DNA of 64,000 bases from Perkinsus marinus ATCC 50983 (taxonomy: Eukaryota > Perkinsozoa > Perkinsida > Perkinsidae), in assembly GCF_000006405.1 (NCBI RefSeq), contig NW_003216498.1, positions 155,377 to 219,376 of the forward strand, written 5' to 3'. The translations under genes and the position numbers were made by a program. The notes under the pieces were generated by a model. The model searched no databases and was not told where the DNA came from. It saw only the letters and a list, made by a program, of their open reading frames with translations. This document shows positions 34,330 to 45,540 of this stretch, piece after piece. Numbering within the stretch: position 1 is the first letter of the stretch; every line of letters starts with the position of its first letter.

Positions 34330-35780
34330 CGCTATTGCCAACAGGCTTGCCAGGGGCTGCGTGTCTCGGACAATCCTCTGCCGTAGGATCCCTGAAACAT
34401 GTCGATATCCTTCCTGTAACTCTCCATGTGATTAGTCATCGAGAGAGTAGAGCTCCATATGGTTGGCACATCACCGAGAGAGAACATACTCCTACCAGTG
34501 GTGACCGGCCCCACTAGACTCGCCAGCTCGAGCAACGACATCCCCCGCGTGATGCCTCTGGCAAGAGATTCTTCTCGCAACAGCTCTATGGAACCCTGGA
34601 TCAGACAGTGTCTGACAGACACGACTCTCGGTTGGACGCAGGTTACCGCTCTGTATCATGCTTTCCATACAGCGGGCGTCAGTGAGTGACAAAGCGGCAG
34701 TAATACTGACTCAGTATATACTCACCGAGTTTTGATCGCTTTTCTTTACGATCTAGAGAACAGTGTATCTTCGAGTAGACCGAGATAAGTCTGCTTCAGA
34801 TCGATAAATCCCTCGAAAAGTGTTGAAGAGCCTCGTTGGAGCCCAGCAACAGACTGTACAAGGAGGATAGAGAGTCGAACGCTCATCCAGGATCTTATCT
34901 GCATCCCTCTCGTGAGGTTCATCACCCAAGCTCTCACAGTCTAGTGTCTCACAAGCTCCATGGAGACTGTCATGGTCGTCATCAGAGACGTCACGCTCTC
35001 CCTCATTAGTAGCATTTGCTTGTTGCGCCACGGCGTCTACAAGTTCATCAACTACGCCGAGTCAGCTTCCCCGTCTGCGATATTATTGGCCTGCTTCACT
35101 TAACGAGAATCCTTGGAGGATTCTCGTAAAATGAAGCACTATCCTTTTTATGGAAACCAAGCGAGTTTAACACACACAGGTGAAGCTTATGCGCACAGCA
35201 TGCTAGCCATATCAGTGGCTCGTCCATATCAGTGCAAGATCCCCGATGACATTTATGATATAACTGCCGCTGTCGGTCGTATACGAGAGTTGAAGGGGTC
35301 ACTGGGCAGGGGCGTTCACATGCCTGAGTTATTTCCGAACCAACTTCGAGGGCTTCGGAGACGTTGGCGTTAGCATGACACCCGGCTGGGTTAGCAGAGA
35401 GCCCAAGCGCGACATCGGCGGTTATGTCCACACCCAGGCCAGGCCTCCAGACCACAGTGGCGTTCTTGTTGTTCTTAGAGCCGAACATCCAGGTGATGGT
35501 GCGTCGAGTGTCCACAGTGCGAGCGAACGCATGAACGGCACCGGCGACGGGCGTGTCATAGGTGATGACCTCGTCGAAGTACGTCTTGAAGAATTTCGAG
35601 AGTGCACCAGACCAAGTTCCCTGGCCGACGTCGTGGTTCGTGGCATAGAACGACAGCTTGCACTGGACCGTCAGAAGGAGGGCCTTGGAAACCTCAGCAT
35701 CGCTCTTGATCGCGTCCACGAGGTCATCCCTAAGCGTGTCGCCGGTGCAAGCGATACTTCAAATGATAGTATTAGACCAA
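34330..35780 (-). mobile_element. Decayed hAT-type DNA transposase gene
   Basis: On the minus strand an open stretch at 35096-35719 reads like the core of a hAT transposase. A position with NANVSEAL takes the place of the DNASN motif, and about 60 residues later LACCAHKLHLCVLNSLGF matches the typical C.AH.L.L.V signature. Further downstream (34332-34622) LLELASLVGPVTTGRS and VPTIWSSTLSMTNHMESY match the later PV..T..LS and PTI...L segment. Between them frames are interrupted and the zf-BED N-terminus and C-terminal dimerisation block were not found. It is therefore a broken, non-functional copy or an incompletely recognised multi-exon gene. It is a plausible former source of the enzyme for MITE-A, which has hAT-like ends. 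No terminal repeats of the transposon itself were seen. Confidence 0.55.
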
Positions 35781-35989
35781 TAATTGAAGGAAATTCAGCG
35801 ATAACACTATGGTCCAATCGTTTTCGGCTGGAGCGAAAGTGAGGATATATCGATCAGGCCGATCGTACCCTCGTACCTTCAAGATTAACTGTCTTCGACT
35901 GAAGGTGCTTCTTGAGGAGGCATGTTTAAATTTTGATCTGCTTTACCTTTTCTTGTCTTCTCTAGCTGGACACCGAAGAATTTTTGACC

Positions 35990-36800
35990 ATCCGGTACGG
36001 TTCGATCCGTTTGCCTCAATGACATTGAGACCCGGGCGGTCCCACTTTACGTGGTTTACCGGTGGAACCGGTATCGACTTGCGACTTACCGGACTTACCG
36101 CCGGTGAGTCAATGACCGGTGACCCAGGGTCACCGACGTCACGCCGGTGGCAGAAAAAGACCTCAGTCGGTCTAGTTTGGCCACTAGGCAGCCTAGTCTA
36201 GGCTAGCGTCACTGGTTAATAGAGCCAGTGTAGTCGGCGACAGTATCGCCGCGAACCGCGGCCCGCGATACTCCCGAGGCTTTCGGAGGCAAAATAAGTC
36301 GCATCACCTCAACAGGATCATCAACTCTGACTCTCCCCTCATGCTATCTGAAGCCACTTTCATCATGAAAGTTTCATGAACTAATGAGGAGAAACCCCAG
36401 TCATAGTTGCACAGGACGGCACGTGATACCCAGATTGTATTATTCAATTTAAATCTACTAGGTTCTAGTACGTCAGCGACCAAAGATTGCAGTTTAACCA
36501 ATCACACCGGAAGTGCTCGATAGTCAGACAAGGCTCCGGAGTCTCTTCGCACTAAAGTTAACTTTGTGAGAACAGACTTCCAGCGAGGAAAAGGGCTGAT
36601 TCGAAGGAAGCGAAGGAGCCGTGATTGTAGTTAAGGCAAACGTTAGATTACCAGATAAACCGGACCCGGTCGTCATGCCGGGGATACAGGACCGTAAAAT
36701 CTGGCTTCCCAGTTCCTTAGCAGGATTTTCGCCGGACCGGTGAGACCGGTGCAAACGGAGCGGACCGGGCGCCTAGCAGACTCCGAGTCTGCGCTAGCGC
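35990..36800. repeat. Non-coding block dense in ACCGGT/CCGG palindromes
   Basis: Two clusters, about 35990-36290 and 36650-36800, are crowded with CCGG, ACCGGT, GGTGACC, GACCCAGGGTC and similar short palindromes; GCAGACTCCGAGTCTGC near 36776-36792 is a perfect one. CCGTTTGC occurs near 36008 and, inverted, near 36750. The paired clusters around a plainer middle look like subterminal repeats of a non-autonomous DNA transposon, but no ends or target duplication were defined. Confidence 0.45.
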
Positions 36801-38118
36801 GACGTTGTTGTGCTAGGAGGTGAAGTTTGGTTGTGCACGCCGATCTCCGGAAAATTTGAACCTCACATATGAACACATGCACGAAAATCAAATGTAATGT
36901 TTACCAAAAACGAGCTTGTGCCAAGCCCCAGCGTTTGGCAGACCAATTACCCAAGCTGAAGTACTTCATTAGCACGGGATAGACGGATACAGTCAATGAC
37001 TGTCGGTCATGTATCAAAACCAGAGCTTTTGACTAGAATCTACTACTGACAGTAGTCTACTGTGATTGATGCAGGCGTACTTGTGTTACACGAGGATAAG
37101 GCTGTTTCACAAGCTACATCTCACTTGTGAAACTGAGTATTTCTCATTCTGAGTATTTCTTTAGCCTGGTCTAGTTTTGCTGTCAATTTGGGAGCGGCTC
37201 GCATGTAGCTCCCCTCACAGTTTGAACCTTCAAATGCCAACATCGTGGATTTCTATAGAGTTTGTATTTTTAGGTTTGCAACTTGAATTTGTATGGGGTT
37301 TGGATCATCTAGATTCTAGAGCATAATGCTCTATAGTGCAAGTCCATGCACTATCTAGACCATAAACGCTCTAAGCATTCAGTAGGTCGCGGTCGTCGAA
37401 GTAGTTAGTCCTGGTTCTGTCTTGGCGTTCCCTGCTCTACTGTTAAATACATCATGATGGCCAAGGTTCGATTATGGGTAGACATTTTATTATACTCGAA
37501 CTCCGTTCTCGAGCCTGCTAGGACTCCTAACTTGTGAACTCCTGGTGAAGTAAGGTGAGGAAACCCTTGTAAAATAACCTTACCTTATCTGAGGAAACCC
37601 GACCTTAGAATCCTCATCTTGGAGACGTCCTAATGTAAGGTATCTCAGGAAATAGGCCTCGGATAACCTTCTACAGTATTTTCCACAACGGTGACACATG
37701 TCGTCATCGTTCAGAGGAAACGGCCGCCCAACTAGTCACAACATCATCCATCACTTGGTGTGTATGATACATAGACTTTGAGTGTCTCGTTTAAATATTT
37801 TCTCGCCCGACAGAAAATTCCGCTCCCATTATATGATCGTCATGTCGAGTACTGTTGAACAACAAACTATGCACCATCATAATGCATCATAGTAACATGG
37901 GCATGTTACGTATCCGTGTATCAACGACGTAGTGCTGGGGCGGGGAATCGATACTTCGGCCTCTTTCTCATAAGCAAGAATTTTCCCTCGGTAGTGCCCA
38001 GGCACTCCCCCGATGGATCGTCCTGACCAACAGCTATCAAAACAATTTCCAACACTCCTACATCGATCGTCGGTGGATCTACACGGTACACGACATTCGC
38101 GAGATGGAATGGGAGTAT
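36801..38118. other. Spacer, no gene seen
   Basis: About 1.3 kb without supported coding sequence. Near 37305-37345 is a run of small palindromes around AGAGCATAATGCTCT; near 37540-37680 is a cluster of GTAAGG/CCTTAC/GAGGAAA words. Confidence 0.5.
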
Positions 38119-39737
38119 CTAACCGGGCGAGAAAACTATCATGCCATTATTCGGCAAACGCACATGCTGGAAGCCTTGTGTGAGAGGGTCCGAGCAAATA
38201 ACTCCGAGAAGTTGCCATATCGACGTTCCCGGACATGCCAATACAGTCGGGCCTGCAAAACGCGAGGACCATATCATAGTATCCGCGGTAGGAATACCAA
38301 TGAGTTTAGTTAGCTTTTCCTCATGGACGATGAGTCCAGGCCTGTTATAATGCGGGATACGACGATGCAGGCGGTAGCTGTACTCCAGGTTGAATACGAT
38401 TTGCTCGCTAATCCTCCTGAATATTGAACGAAGCTATTTTCCACTGTGACGAGTCCCTTATCAGGAAAACAGCTACAATGCACTCGACGGAAGGAGCATT
38501 CTTAGACTCACAGACTAGCTTTGATATTCGGGACCTCGGCCATCTTGTTGGATCCTGCTGCGTCAAACACTTGTGTATTCGGATCACCTGCATAGAGGGA
38601 GAGATCATTCAAGTTGACTCCGACAGATTCTAGCCCACCATAAGTGACCTGTTCATAAACACAACGAGCTCCTCGTATTTTGAACACCATGTTATAGCGG
38701 CGAGCACTGTCGACTGTGATACTGCTGTGAAGCACCTAGAGTCGTACTGCGCCGGGCTAGGCTATTACAATCGAATCTAGCTTCCAGGTTAACTATATAT
38801 AATAAGTAGTGTTCGAAAATCCATCCTACTACACCAAATCTACAAGTACGGAATCTCCTATTTCAACACATACCCACCAAGAGTAACTATTTCATCGCCA
38901 ATCTACACTGTAAGATAGTTGAATCACGACATACTTCAATTCTCGAAGTTGACGCTGTCAGTCTTGCCGGCTCACTTGTCAAGCTTGCACGGGAAAAGAT
39001 ATAGAAAGTCAGACCATCGCAATACTCACAGAAAGTTCTCGTGGATTGGTCGCTACCGTGACTGTAATTCACAAGCCTATCTCAGCACACCATCCAGAGA
39101 TCGAAGATGATCCCACCTGCACAGTCCCCATGAGGTCCTTCAAATCTTAACCGCCTGTGTAGGAGCTGAACGGCATNNNNNNNNNNNNNNNNNNNNNNNN
39201 NNNNNNNNNNNNNNNNNNNNNNNNNNNNNNNNNNNNNNNNNNNNNNNNNNNNNNNNNNNNNNNNNNNNNNNNNNNNGCACGGGGAAAGATGCAGAAAAGT
39301 CAGACCATCGCAATACTCATAGGAAGCTTTTCTAGATTGTCGCTACCGTGACTGTAATTCACAAGGCTTGTGAATTACAGTCACGGCAGGCTTGTGACAC
39401 AAGCCTGAGCTCCCACCTGCACAGTCCCCATGAGGTCCTTCAAAATCTTAACCGCCTGTGTAGGGAGCTGAACGGCATTGAGTAAACGCAGGAATCTCTG
39501 CCGTAATGCATCGACCTGCCGACCACCAACGGTATCGATGACCAGTAAAATATCTTCTAGCACTTTCATATAAGATGAGCTTCCAGCGCTGTGATGCACC
39601 ACTCTGTTATAGAAGGCGCTCATGTCTTCAAAGGACGCAGACTCGCCGACAATCGCGACACTGCTCTCCTGGTCACTCTCGTATGGGGTCTCGTCAGACC
39701 AGTCCGACTGGGTATCATCACCAACACGATCTGACAT
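38119..39737 (-). CDS. Unknown multi-exon protein interrupted by the assembly gap
   Basis: The first good exon, 39417-39737 (107 codons), starts MSDRVGDDTQSDWSDETPYE, is acidic, then helical (LEDILLVIDTVGGRQVDALR, RLLNAVQLPTQAVKILKDLM) and ends at a GT donor. Further exons can be read at about 38610-38734 (TVDSARRYNMVFKIRGARC, after a CTCTAG acceptor), about 38425-38550, and about 38120-38420 (QIVFNLEYSYRLHRRIPHYN and onward). Which of two alternative splicings joins the last parts is unclear, so the end coordinate is approximate. No domain is recognised. A part of exon 39417-39478 is repeated before the gap, probably an assembly artefact. Confidence 0.4.
38987..39176. repeat. Left copy of a near-identical duplication flanking the gap
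   Basis: This 190-bp stretch is repeated, with small indels, at 39277-39478 directly after the 100-N gap. Both end with the same coding-exon sequence and GAACGGCAT. The arrangement is what two unmerged haplotypes joined by a scaffold gap would give. Confidence 0.85.
39177..39276. other. Assembly gap of 100 N
   Basis: Exactly 100 N bases, the conventional size for a gap of unknown length. Confidence 1.
39277..39478. repeat. Right copy of the duplication flanking the gap, with extra palindrome
   Basis: Matches 38987-39176 but contains an inserted fold-back (39346-39386) and a second small repeat GGCTTGTGACACAAGCC at about 39389-39405. The unique sequence of the host gene continues only on this side. 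Confidence 0.85.
39346..39386. repeat. Perfect 20-bp palindrome with 1-nt spacer
   Basis: Arms 39346-39365 and 39367-39386 are exact reverse complements around a single G. The left arm is present in the other copy of the duplication, the right arm is not, so the right arm was made by copying the left arm in inverted orientation. Confidence 0.92.
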
Positions 39738-40856
39738 CAACAGATTCCTGATGTGCACTCTTACATGCATACCAAACCGAACTTTCTATCAAGCGCCTAC
39801 ATGTATCTTCATACACGTTATGACTTAAGACTACGACGATCACCCCCAACCTACCTTTTCTCTCTTTCCTGTCCACTTTTTCCACAGTGATAAGGTCGGC
39901 CCTAGTCATCGAGGTCTCATGCTGTGGCGATGAAACAAACATATTAGATGAGTGCCAGGGACTGTACTCAGGCAGTATAATACGGAAAAAGCCATACCAA
40001 CGATCTACAGTACGACAGATCTAGGAACGGGAAATGACCTTTCCCGAGAAACAATGGTTACACATACAATTCCAAAATGTATTTGCAACCATTTTTTTCC
40101 AAAAATGTGATTTCCCTCCTGGAACTTCTCCCGATGTCACGTGCTGTATCATTCAATGATAGCTTGCGATAAAAAGTCGCATGAACGGTGAATATTATAG
40201 AGTATAAACGACAATAGACTTCACGCATTATGTACTCTATAGGAACTCTTTAGGTAGGGAATTTTATAATCGTGCTATACTAGCGCAAGGTTACCGAGAA
40301 TATTCAGGAAATGTATTAATCTCAGCCGCTGTTTGGTTTCCTCAGCTGAGCTCGGGAGTTTCCTTACCAATTATAGAAGGTCACACACGAATTCGGGTAG
40401 AAATGCGCAAAAACCAAAAAAAAAATACTCAAATTTCCTTATAATTTCCATATCGTCACCGACAAACTAAGTGGACCGTTTACATGCTTCCTCACACTGA
40501 CCCAGTGCCAACTTATAACACCTCCCATAGCCCATTAAAACACCACTGAGTACTCAGTCCCTCTCAGCCCCGATATTGACCAACTCGAGCCATCGCGGCC
40601 AGAAAACACGCAGGGAATAGGGTAGCTGCATTCAATGAGCACATGCACATGGGAAGACTATGTACAACCTAGTCAATCTTATAGAGTAACGCCCAAGGCA
40701 GTCTTGACGACTTGTAACCAGGTAATCCGATATTCGGAACAAAGTCCGCCTCATCGACACTCTCATATGACCTCGTTGAGGTCACTTCCTCAACAACAAC
40801 AATAGGCAGGGAGAAAGACAAACAGGGTGATGAAGAAGGACGATAACAGCAATCAC
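39738..40856. other. Spacer containing MITE-A copy 4
   Basis: No gene recognised between the unknown gene and the PKA 3' end. The MITE-A at about 40328-40499 is the main feature; the rest is AT-rich. Confidence 0.5.
40328..40499 (+). mobile_element. MITE-A copy 4 (intergenic)
   Basis: Core GGTTTCCTCAGCTGAGCTCG, then TTATAGAAGG, GGTAGAAATGCGCAAAAACC and the right end ACATGCTTCCTCACACTG. The left terminus is degenerate. This is the only copy in the window not placed in an intron. Confidence 0.75.
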
Positions 40857-43499
40857 TCAAAAGTCGATGAAAGCATCTTCATTATCGTCGCCATCGATAT
40901 ACGCCGATGAATATTCACTCGGCGATGAGTATCCACTTGCCTCAAGGTACCTAGTAGCAGCAGTAGTGACAACGATATCGCAAATCTCGCTCGCCCCGGG
41001 CTAACCCATTAAACATCGAGGTATCATCAGCGCCTTGCACGTGGGGTATGAATGGTGCCGCTCGTTCCCTCTTCAATGCCTTCTCCCAATCAACCTTGCC
41101 TTTGAACCTGATGCCCACCCACTATGTGCAATTGGTGGTAGCCTACATGGAAAACACTCCTGAGAAAATTTCCTGAGTATTTCGCGGGAAACCCTAATTA
41201 ATGTGATTTCCCGCGAGCTAGCACCTAAATTTTCCGATTCAATGCATCTTACTGTAAAGCAGACTCATCCTGAAAAACCAGCGACAGTTTCGTTACTGCA
41301 TAGTGACATATAAGCAGACGAAACTTGTACTAGCGATGAGAAAACCGTTTAGTGGCTGAACGTCAGCTTAATCGCATGGAAACAGAATAACCGTAGAAGT
41401 TTTACTATACCGTAAAACGATACAAAACGGCTTCAGAAACCGTCGATAGCCGTAATTTCCCACGTCTACACGATCGGCCAATAGTCCCACCCGAACCATA
41501 CTTACCATTTATGGTTTTTGATGTCCTCAACCCCGTCCCTCAGGCAACCATATCTCTTGCGTCTATCCCGGACTAGCAGGTGTTTCACCAAGTCTTTAGC
41601 TTTGCTATCGAAATGCCTGGGGAACTCTAATCGACCTATTAAAACCTGATGAGAGAGAATCACCGCAATCCACCCAGGTTCGAATCCCACGACCTACCTT
41701 TCGGTATATTCCAAGTGGATTTCTATCATTAAAAGGCACATACCCAGCAATCATCTCAAAAATGAGAACTCCCAATGCCCACCAATCCACAGCTTTACCA
41801 TGCCCTGTCGAGAGAATCTTCACAGTGCGATGTGCGCTAATACAACCGATGACGAATCAAACCCTCAAAAGCGATAACAACGATGATACCATTGTGTATC
41901 ACACTAGCAATATTAATGTTATCATTGAAAGTATTATTGGTATTATAAGCACATTATTGATTTGCATTACATTCGCTACTGCTATCGAGCACCAGTACTA
42001 TTAATGCTAAGATGAATATTGGAGTTTCACCCGTTTTACGTGAAGCGGCGTAGTTCTCTGTGAAAAACGCGACATTCACGATACGCAGTAGTCGTGAGTC
42101 ATATATTTTTGCTAATGTTTTTCATATCACTAACACCGTATCAGTATAGGTGCATTTCTGTGCTACACAGTGTGTCAACTACAGTACTACTGGTATAGTG
42201 TTATCACTAGGATAACAGCACTGATGAAAGAATCTTCGTAGTGCGGTCAGTGTGGGAATATATGCACATGGTCAGCTACACGTGTCGCTAGGAATATGGA
42301 AATTCTGAGAAATTATCGTTGATTTTTGATACACTTCTACCCAAACTCGTGTGAATGTTTCATAGTATAGTGAGAAAATTTACTCGAGCTCAGTTGAGGA
42401 AACCAAACATATATTCTCCCACTGAGTGCGGTGTGCGCTAATACAACCGATCGCGAATCAATGAGCCGGAATCAACAACAACAGCAGCAATACCTTGATA
42501 CTGAATGGTCTCCGGTGCCATATACTCCGGTGTACCGCACAGAGTCCACGTTCGATCAGTAACCACTTTCGCGAAACCAAGATCGGCAATTTTGATATGT
42601 CCTGATAATGATGATCTCGATGAGTTCACAATTTCTTACCTTCAAAGTCTATAAGAAGATTCTCAGGTTTCAAATCGCGGTATACTATGTTCAAACCTGA
42701 AACGTGATCCATCCCAACACACTGCTTGGACAACAGTAAAAACGACCTCAAGCACATATACATATCAAAATTAGCTGGTGAATTCAAGTTCATATATAAT
42801 GGAGTTTCACCCGTTTCACGTGAAGTGGCGTAATACTCTGTAAAAACGCGATATTCGCGACATGCGGTAGTCGTAAAATATATTTTTCACTACTATTTTT
42901 CATATCCAATAATCAACGCAGTACAACCTCGCCCTTGTCGCCAAACCCACTGTGCAAGTATTCGAAGGCCAGCACTATCTCAGCTGCATAGAATCTAGCA
43001 TCCTCATTGAGTAAACGTTCGCCTTTCCGAATTAGCGAGAACAGCTCGCCACCATTCACGTACTCCATCAGCATAAACAATCTTATTTCATCACGAAATG
43101 TGGTGAAGCTGAAAAATTCTCGCGCGCGCCACCGTAAGGCAGTGCCCACAGATTGACAATAAACGGATGACTGAGTCTCTGCAGAATTTCCCTTTCCGCC
43201 CGCACATGTCCAACCTACGTTGAAACAGCAACTCCTGTCACAAACCAGCAACACCCACTTGTTTTAAGCGTATAACTTCCAACTTGTAAAGAATCTTCAA
43301 CGCGAAAGGCGTTCGATCTTCGGCACCCTTTATTTTCACGATCCGAACTCGACCAAAACGACCTGTACCACAGCCCGTCGTAAATGCGCATCACTATGAA
43401 GCTGTCACCAGTCCCCACAATATCCCCCAAGTCGAAGTCATCGAGGCAGTACTGCGGCTTCAGAGAGACCAGTGCACGCTGTTGAGCAACTCGATTCAT
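40857..43499 (-). CDS. PKAc: cAMP-dependent protein kinase catalytic subunit
   Basis: Ten exons (43409-43499, 43259-43362, 43150-43214, 42951-43108, 42640-42696, 42494-42601, 41698-41804, 41506-41645, 41006-41107, 40857-40950) encode 341 residues, close to the human 351. In order: [132 protein letters not shown], an AGC-type tail with [20 protein letters not shown] and [17 protein letters not shown], and an acidic end. The magnesium loop is DLG instead of DFG. No N-terminal myristoylation signal is evident. Four introns are unusually long (254, 689 and 398 nt plus the upstream region), and three of these places hold MITEs. The product binds regulatory subunits and is switched on by cAMP. Confidence 0.9.
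42021..42135 (+). mobile_element. MITE-B copy 2, PKA intron 6
   Basis: Left end GGAGTTTCACCCG intact, internal GTGAAGCGGCGTAG and CAGTAGTCGTGA words present; the right end has decayed (no GGTGAAACTCC). Confidence 0.8.
42248..42424 (-). mobile_element. MITE-A copy 5 with perfect 8-bp target duplication, PKA intron 6
   Basis: 177 bp from CAGTGTGGGAATATATG to CATATATTCTCCCACTG, flanked on both sides by AGTGCGGT. Inverted ends, 8-bp duplication and lack of an ORF identify it as a non-autonomous hAT-type element. It is the best-preserved copy and defines the family boundaries. Confidence 0.93.
42802..42908 (+). mobile_element. MITE-B copy 3, PKA intron 4
   Basis: GGAGTTTCACCCGTTTCACG at the left, then GTGAAGTGGCGTAATACTC and CGATATTCGCGACATGCGG; the right end fades after TTTCACTACTATTTTTCAT. 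It accounts for most of the 254-nt length of this intron. Confidence 0.82.
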
Positions 43500-43519
43500 A
43501 TACTCCTTCTGAAAACAAT

Positions 43520-43630
43520 GGAGTTTCACCCCAGTGATATGAGAAACACTATCGAAAAACATATCACCACGAATATCCCGTTTTTCACCGAGTATTACGA
43601 CGCCACTTCACGTAAAACGAGTCGAAATCC
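43520..43630 (-). mobile_element. MITE-B copy 4, just upstream of the PKA start codon
   Basis: Inverted orientation: GGAGTTTCACCCCAGTGATA at one end and GTCGAAATCC at the other, with family words reversed between them. It ends 20 bp before the PKA ATG and is followed by TTTTCAG, so it may lie in a 5' UTR intron. Confidence 0.78.
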
Positions 43631-43636
43631 ACTAAC

Positions 43637-45540
43637 CTACACGTTCAACACTGCTACTCTCTCTAGCATGGTAGTCGGTGGAAGAAGCATCGGTATCTGC
43701 ACAGAAGCCACGCGTTTCCTCCAATATAGTGTAAATACAAGGCGTGCTACACAGTGTGAACGGCAGATAGTACGCGTGTACCAGAGATTCACAGCATCAT
43801 TAACTACAACTGCCGGCTCTGATAACTCTACGAGAAATTCCCATAATTTGATGAGAACACATTCAACCTTTGGGTGTGTTCTCAACAGATCCCATAAGGC
43901 AGCATCTACAGCATGGTCACTTCTAGTGTGGCGTTTTCAACCCAATGTAGACAGTTGACAATCTCGATGACCAGTTGGTAGAACTCGGTGAAACACGATC
44001 AACAAGCATTGTTTCCAAAGCTGCCGGCCCCAGAAACCATTAAGCGCGGATGTCAAGCGAAAGCGCGGAATCTATCGAAACTGGTGTGGTCTTCAGCCAA
44101 GATGGTCTCAACAGGAGCGAGCCAGAATTGAACATATTCTGCCTCATCTCAACAACCGCAGACATAGATAAAAGTTATTCAACTCCGGACACACGACCAC
44201 GGCCTTCCACCCCAGCCCATCTACCTCGCCTCCCCATCGAGTCCCGCCGTTGTTGTGAATGATGTTTCAACGAGAAAATACCAGCCAAGAATCGGAACAC
44301 TGAGAGACCAGCGGGATATCCCTCCTCCGCCAAGTCGCCACCCACTGCCCGTTGCGCTGATCGAGAGCGATCGATGTCGACCTTCGGATTTCTTGCTGAA
44401 CATCCTTCTTGTCGTTCGAGATGGGAGATGCCAGAACTTTGCAATCCTGATAGCTAACAATTACTCAACTTTCAGACTCCCTCCAGGCCACAAGAGTTAT
44501 CGAAAACGCAGAGAAAACATCAAAAAGCCGGCGGCAGGGATTGAACCAGCGACCTACATAATGAAGAACGAGTACCTTACCCACTACACTATACCAACGC
44601 TAACAACCAACCCCCACTTCCATCACTCGCCCAACAACCATGAAAAGAACAGGAAACCTCCGCCTCACAAACACCATGATATCAATCTCGGGCCGCACTG
44701 CAAATAAACGGGAAGATACTCGTTCCTGGACTTTTCTTCCGAGTATATGTATCATCATCGCCAAACTCAACCTGAAGTCCTCCGATATCCCCTCTACTGC
44801 CCATCACCATCCCAAGCCGCACCGTGTGGATGGGGTACTGCCTCACTTCACTCTTATTCATCGGATCCTCCGCCAACTCCGCCGCCTCCATACACTGACT
44901 GTAGGTCTAGTAAAAACACAACACTAGGTCTTCTATTCCATCGTCAAAAACAAACCGAGCCGACCCCACTAGTGTTAACAAGCACTTCCACGAGGAGGAT
45001 CCACGATGATTTCGACACTAGCGTTCACGATACCAATACAGGAGATATTCACCGAGTGCGAACGGCAAGACCCTCTGAGACCACGGAGCCTATAACCTGT
45101 TCGATCGCCGCATGACAGTCCTTCACGTCCTGCTCCCGACTATCGGTCTTCAACTGCCGTTTACACCGTCTACACCCCACAACATCCGCAACCCCCAAGG
45201 ACACGGTCCCCTACTGAACTGTGATGTCCAGGTTGCGTTGAATCTCCTCGAGGAGCTCGTTACTAGGGTCTGCAGTGTACTTCTGAAGGGCAGAGATCTG
45301 CTAACTTTCATACCATCTTTCGCCCACATTATAACAATTCATGTTCCGCCGCCGCCACTCTTCTCGTAGTACCGGTATCGACTCGTGCTGACATCACAGA
45401 AATCCTCAGCAACAATGATAATGACCTTCCCCACCCGATAAGGACCCATGATTTGATAACAATAAGGAAAATGTTCCTAATGTGATGACATCGACATAGG
45501 AAACTGATTGAAGAATGTGTCCCTAGTCGCATGGAAACTT
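43637..45540 (-). other. Possible exons of an unresolved minus-strand gene
   Basis: Coding-like fragments without a clear assembly: 43637-43885 (KVECVLIKLWEFLVELSEP, AVVVNDAVNLW, helix-like, HEAT-repeat flavour) and 44710-44891 (MNKSEVRQYPIHTVRLGMVM, GGLQVEFGDDDTY). A tRNA-like repeat at 44525-44600 lies between them. I cannot join these into one model or name a family; some may be chance open frames. Confidence 0.25.
44525..44600 (-). repeat. tRNA-like sequence (possible SINE head or tRNA pseudogene)
   Basis: On the minus strand TAGTGTAGTGG fits the pol III A box and GGTTCAATCCC the B box, 33 bases apart. The acceptor and anticodon stems do not pair, so it is not an intact tRNA gene. Confidence 0.5.

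Noticed and set aside
41655-41690. tRNA gene suggested by GGTTCGAATCC
   Set aside because: The T-stem does not pair and no acceptor or anticodon arm can be drawn; it lies within a 52-nt PKA intron.
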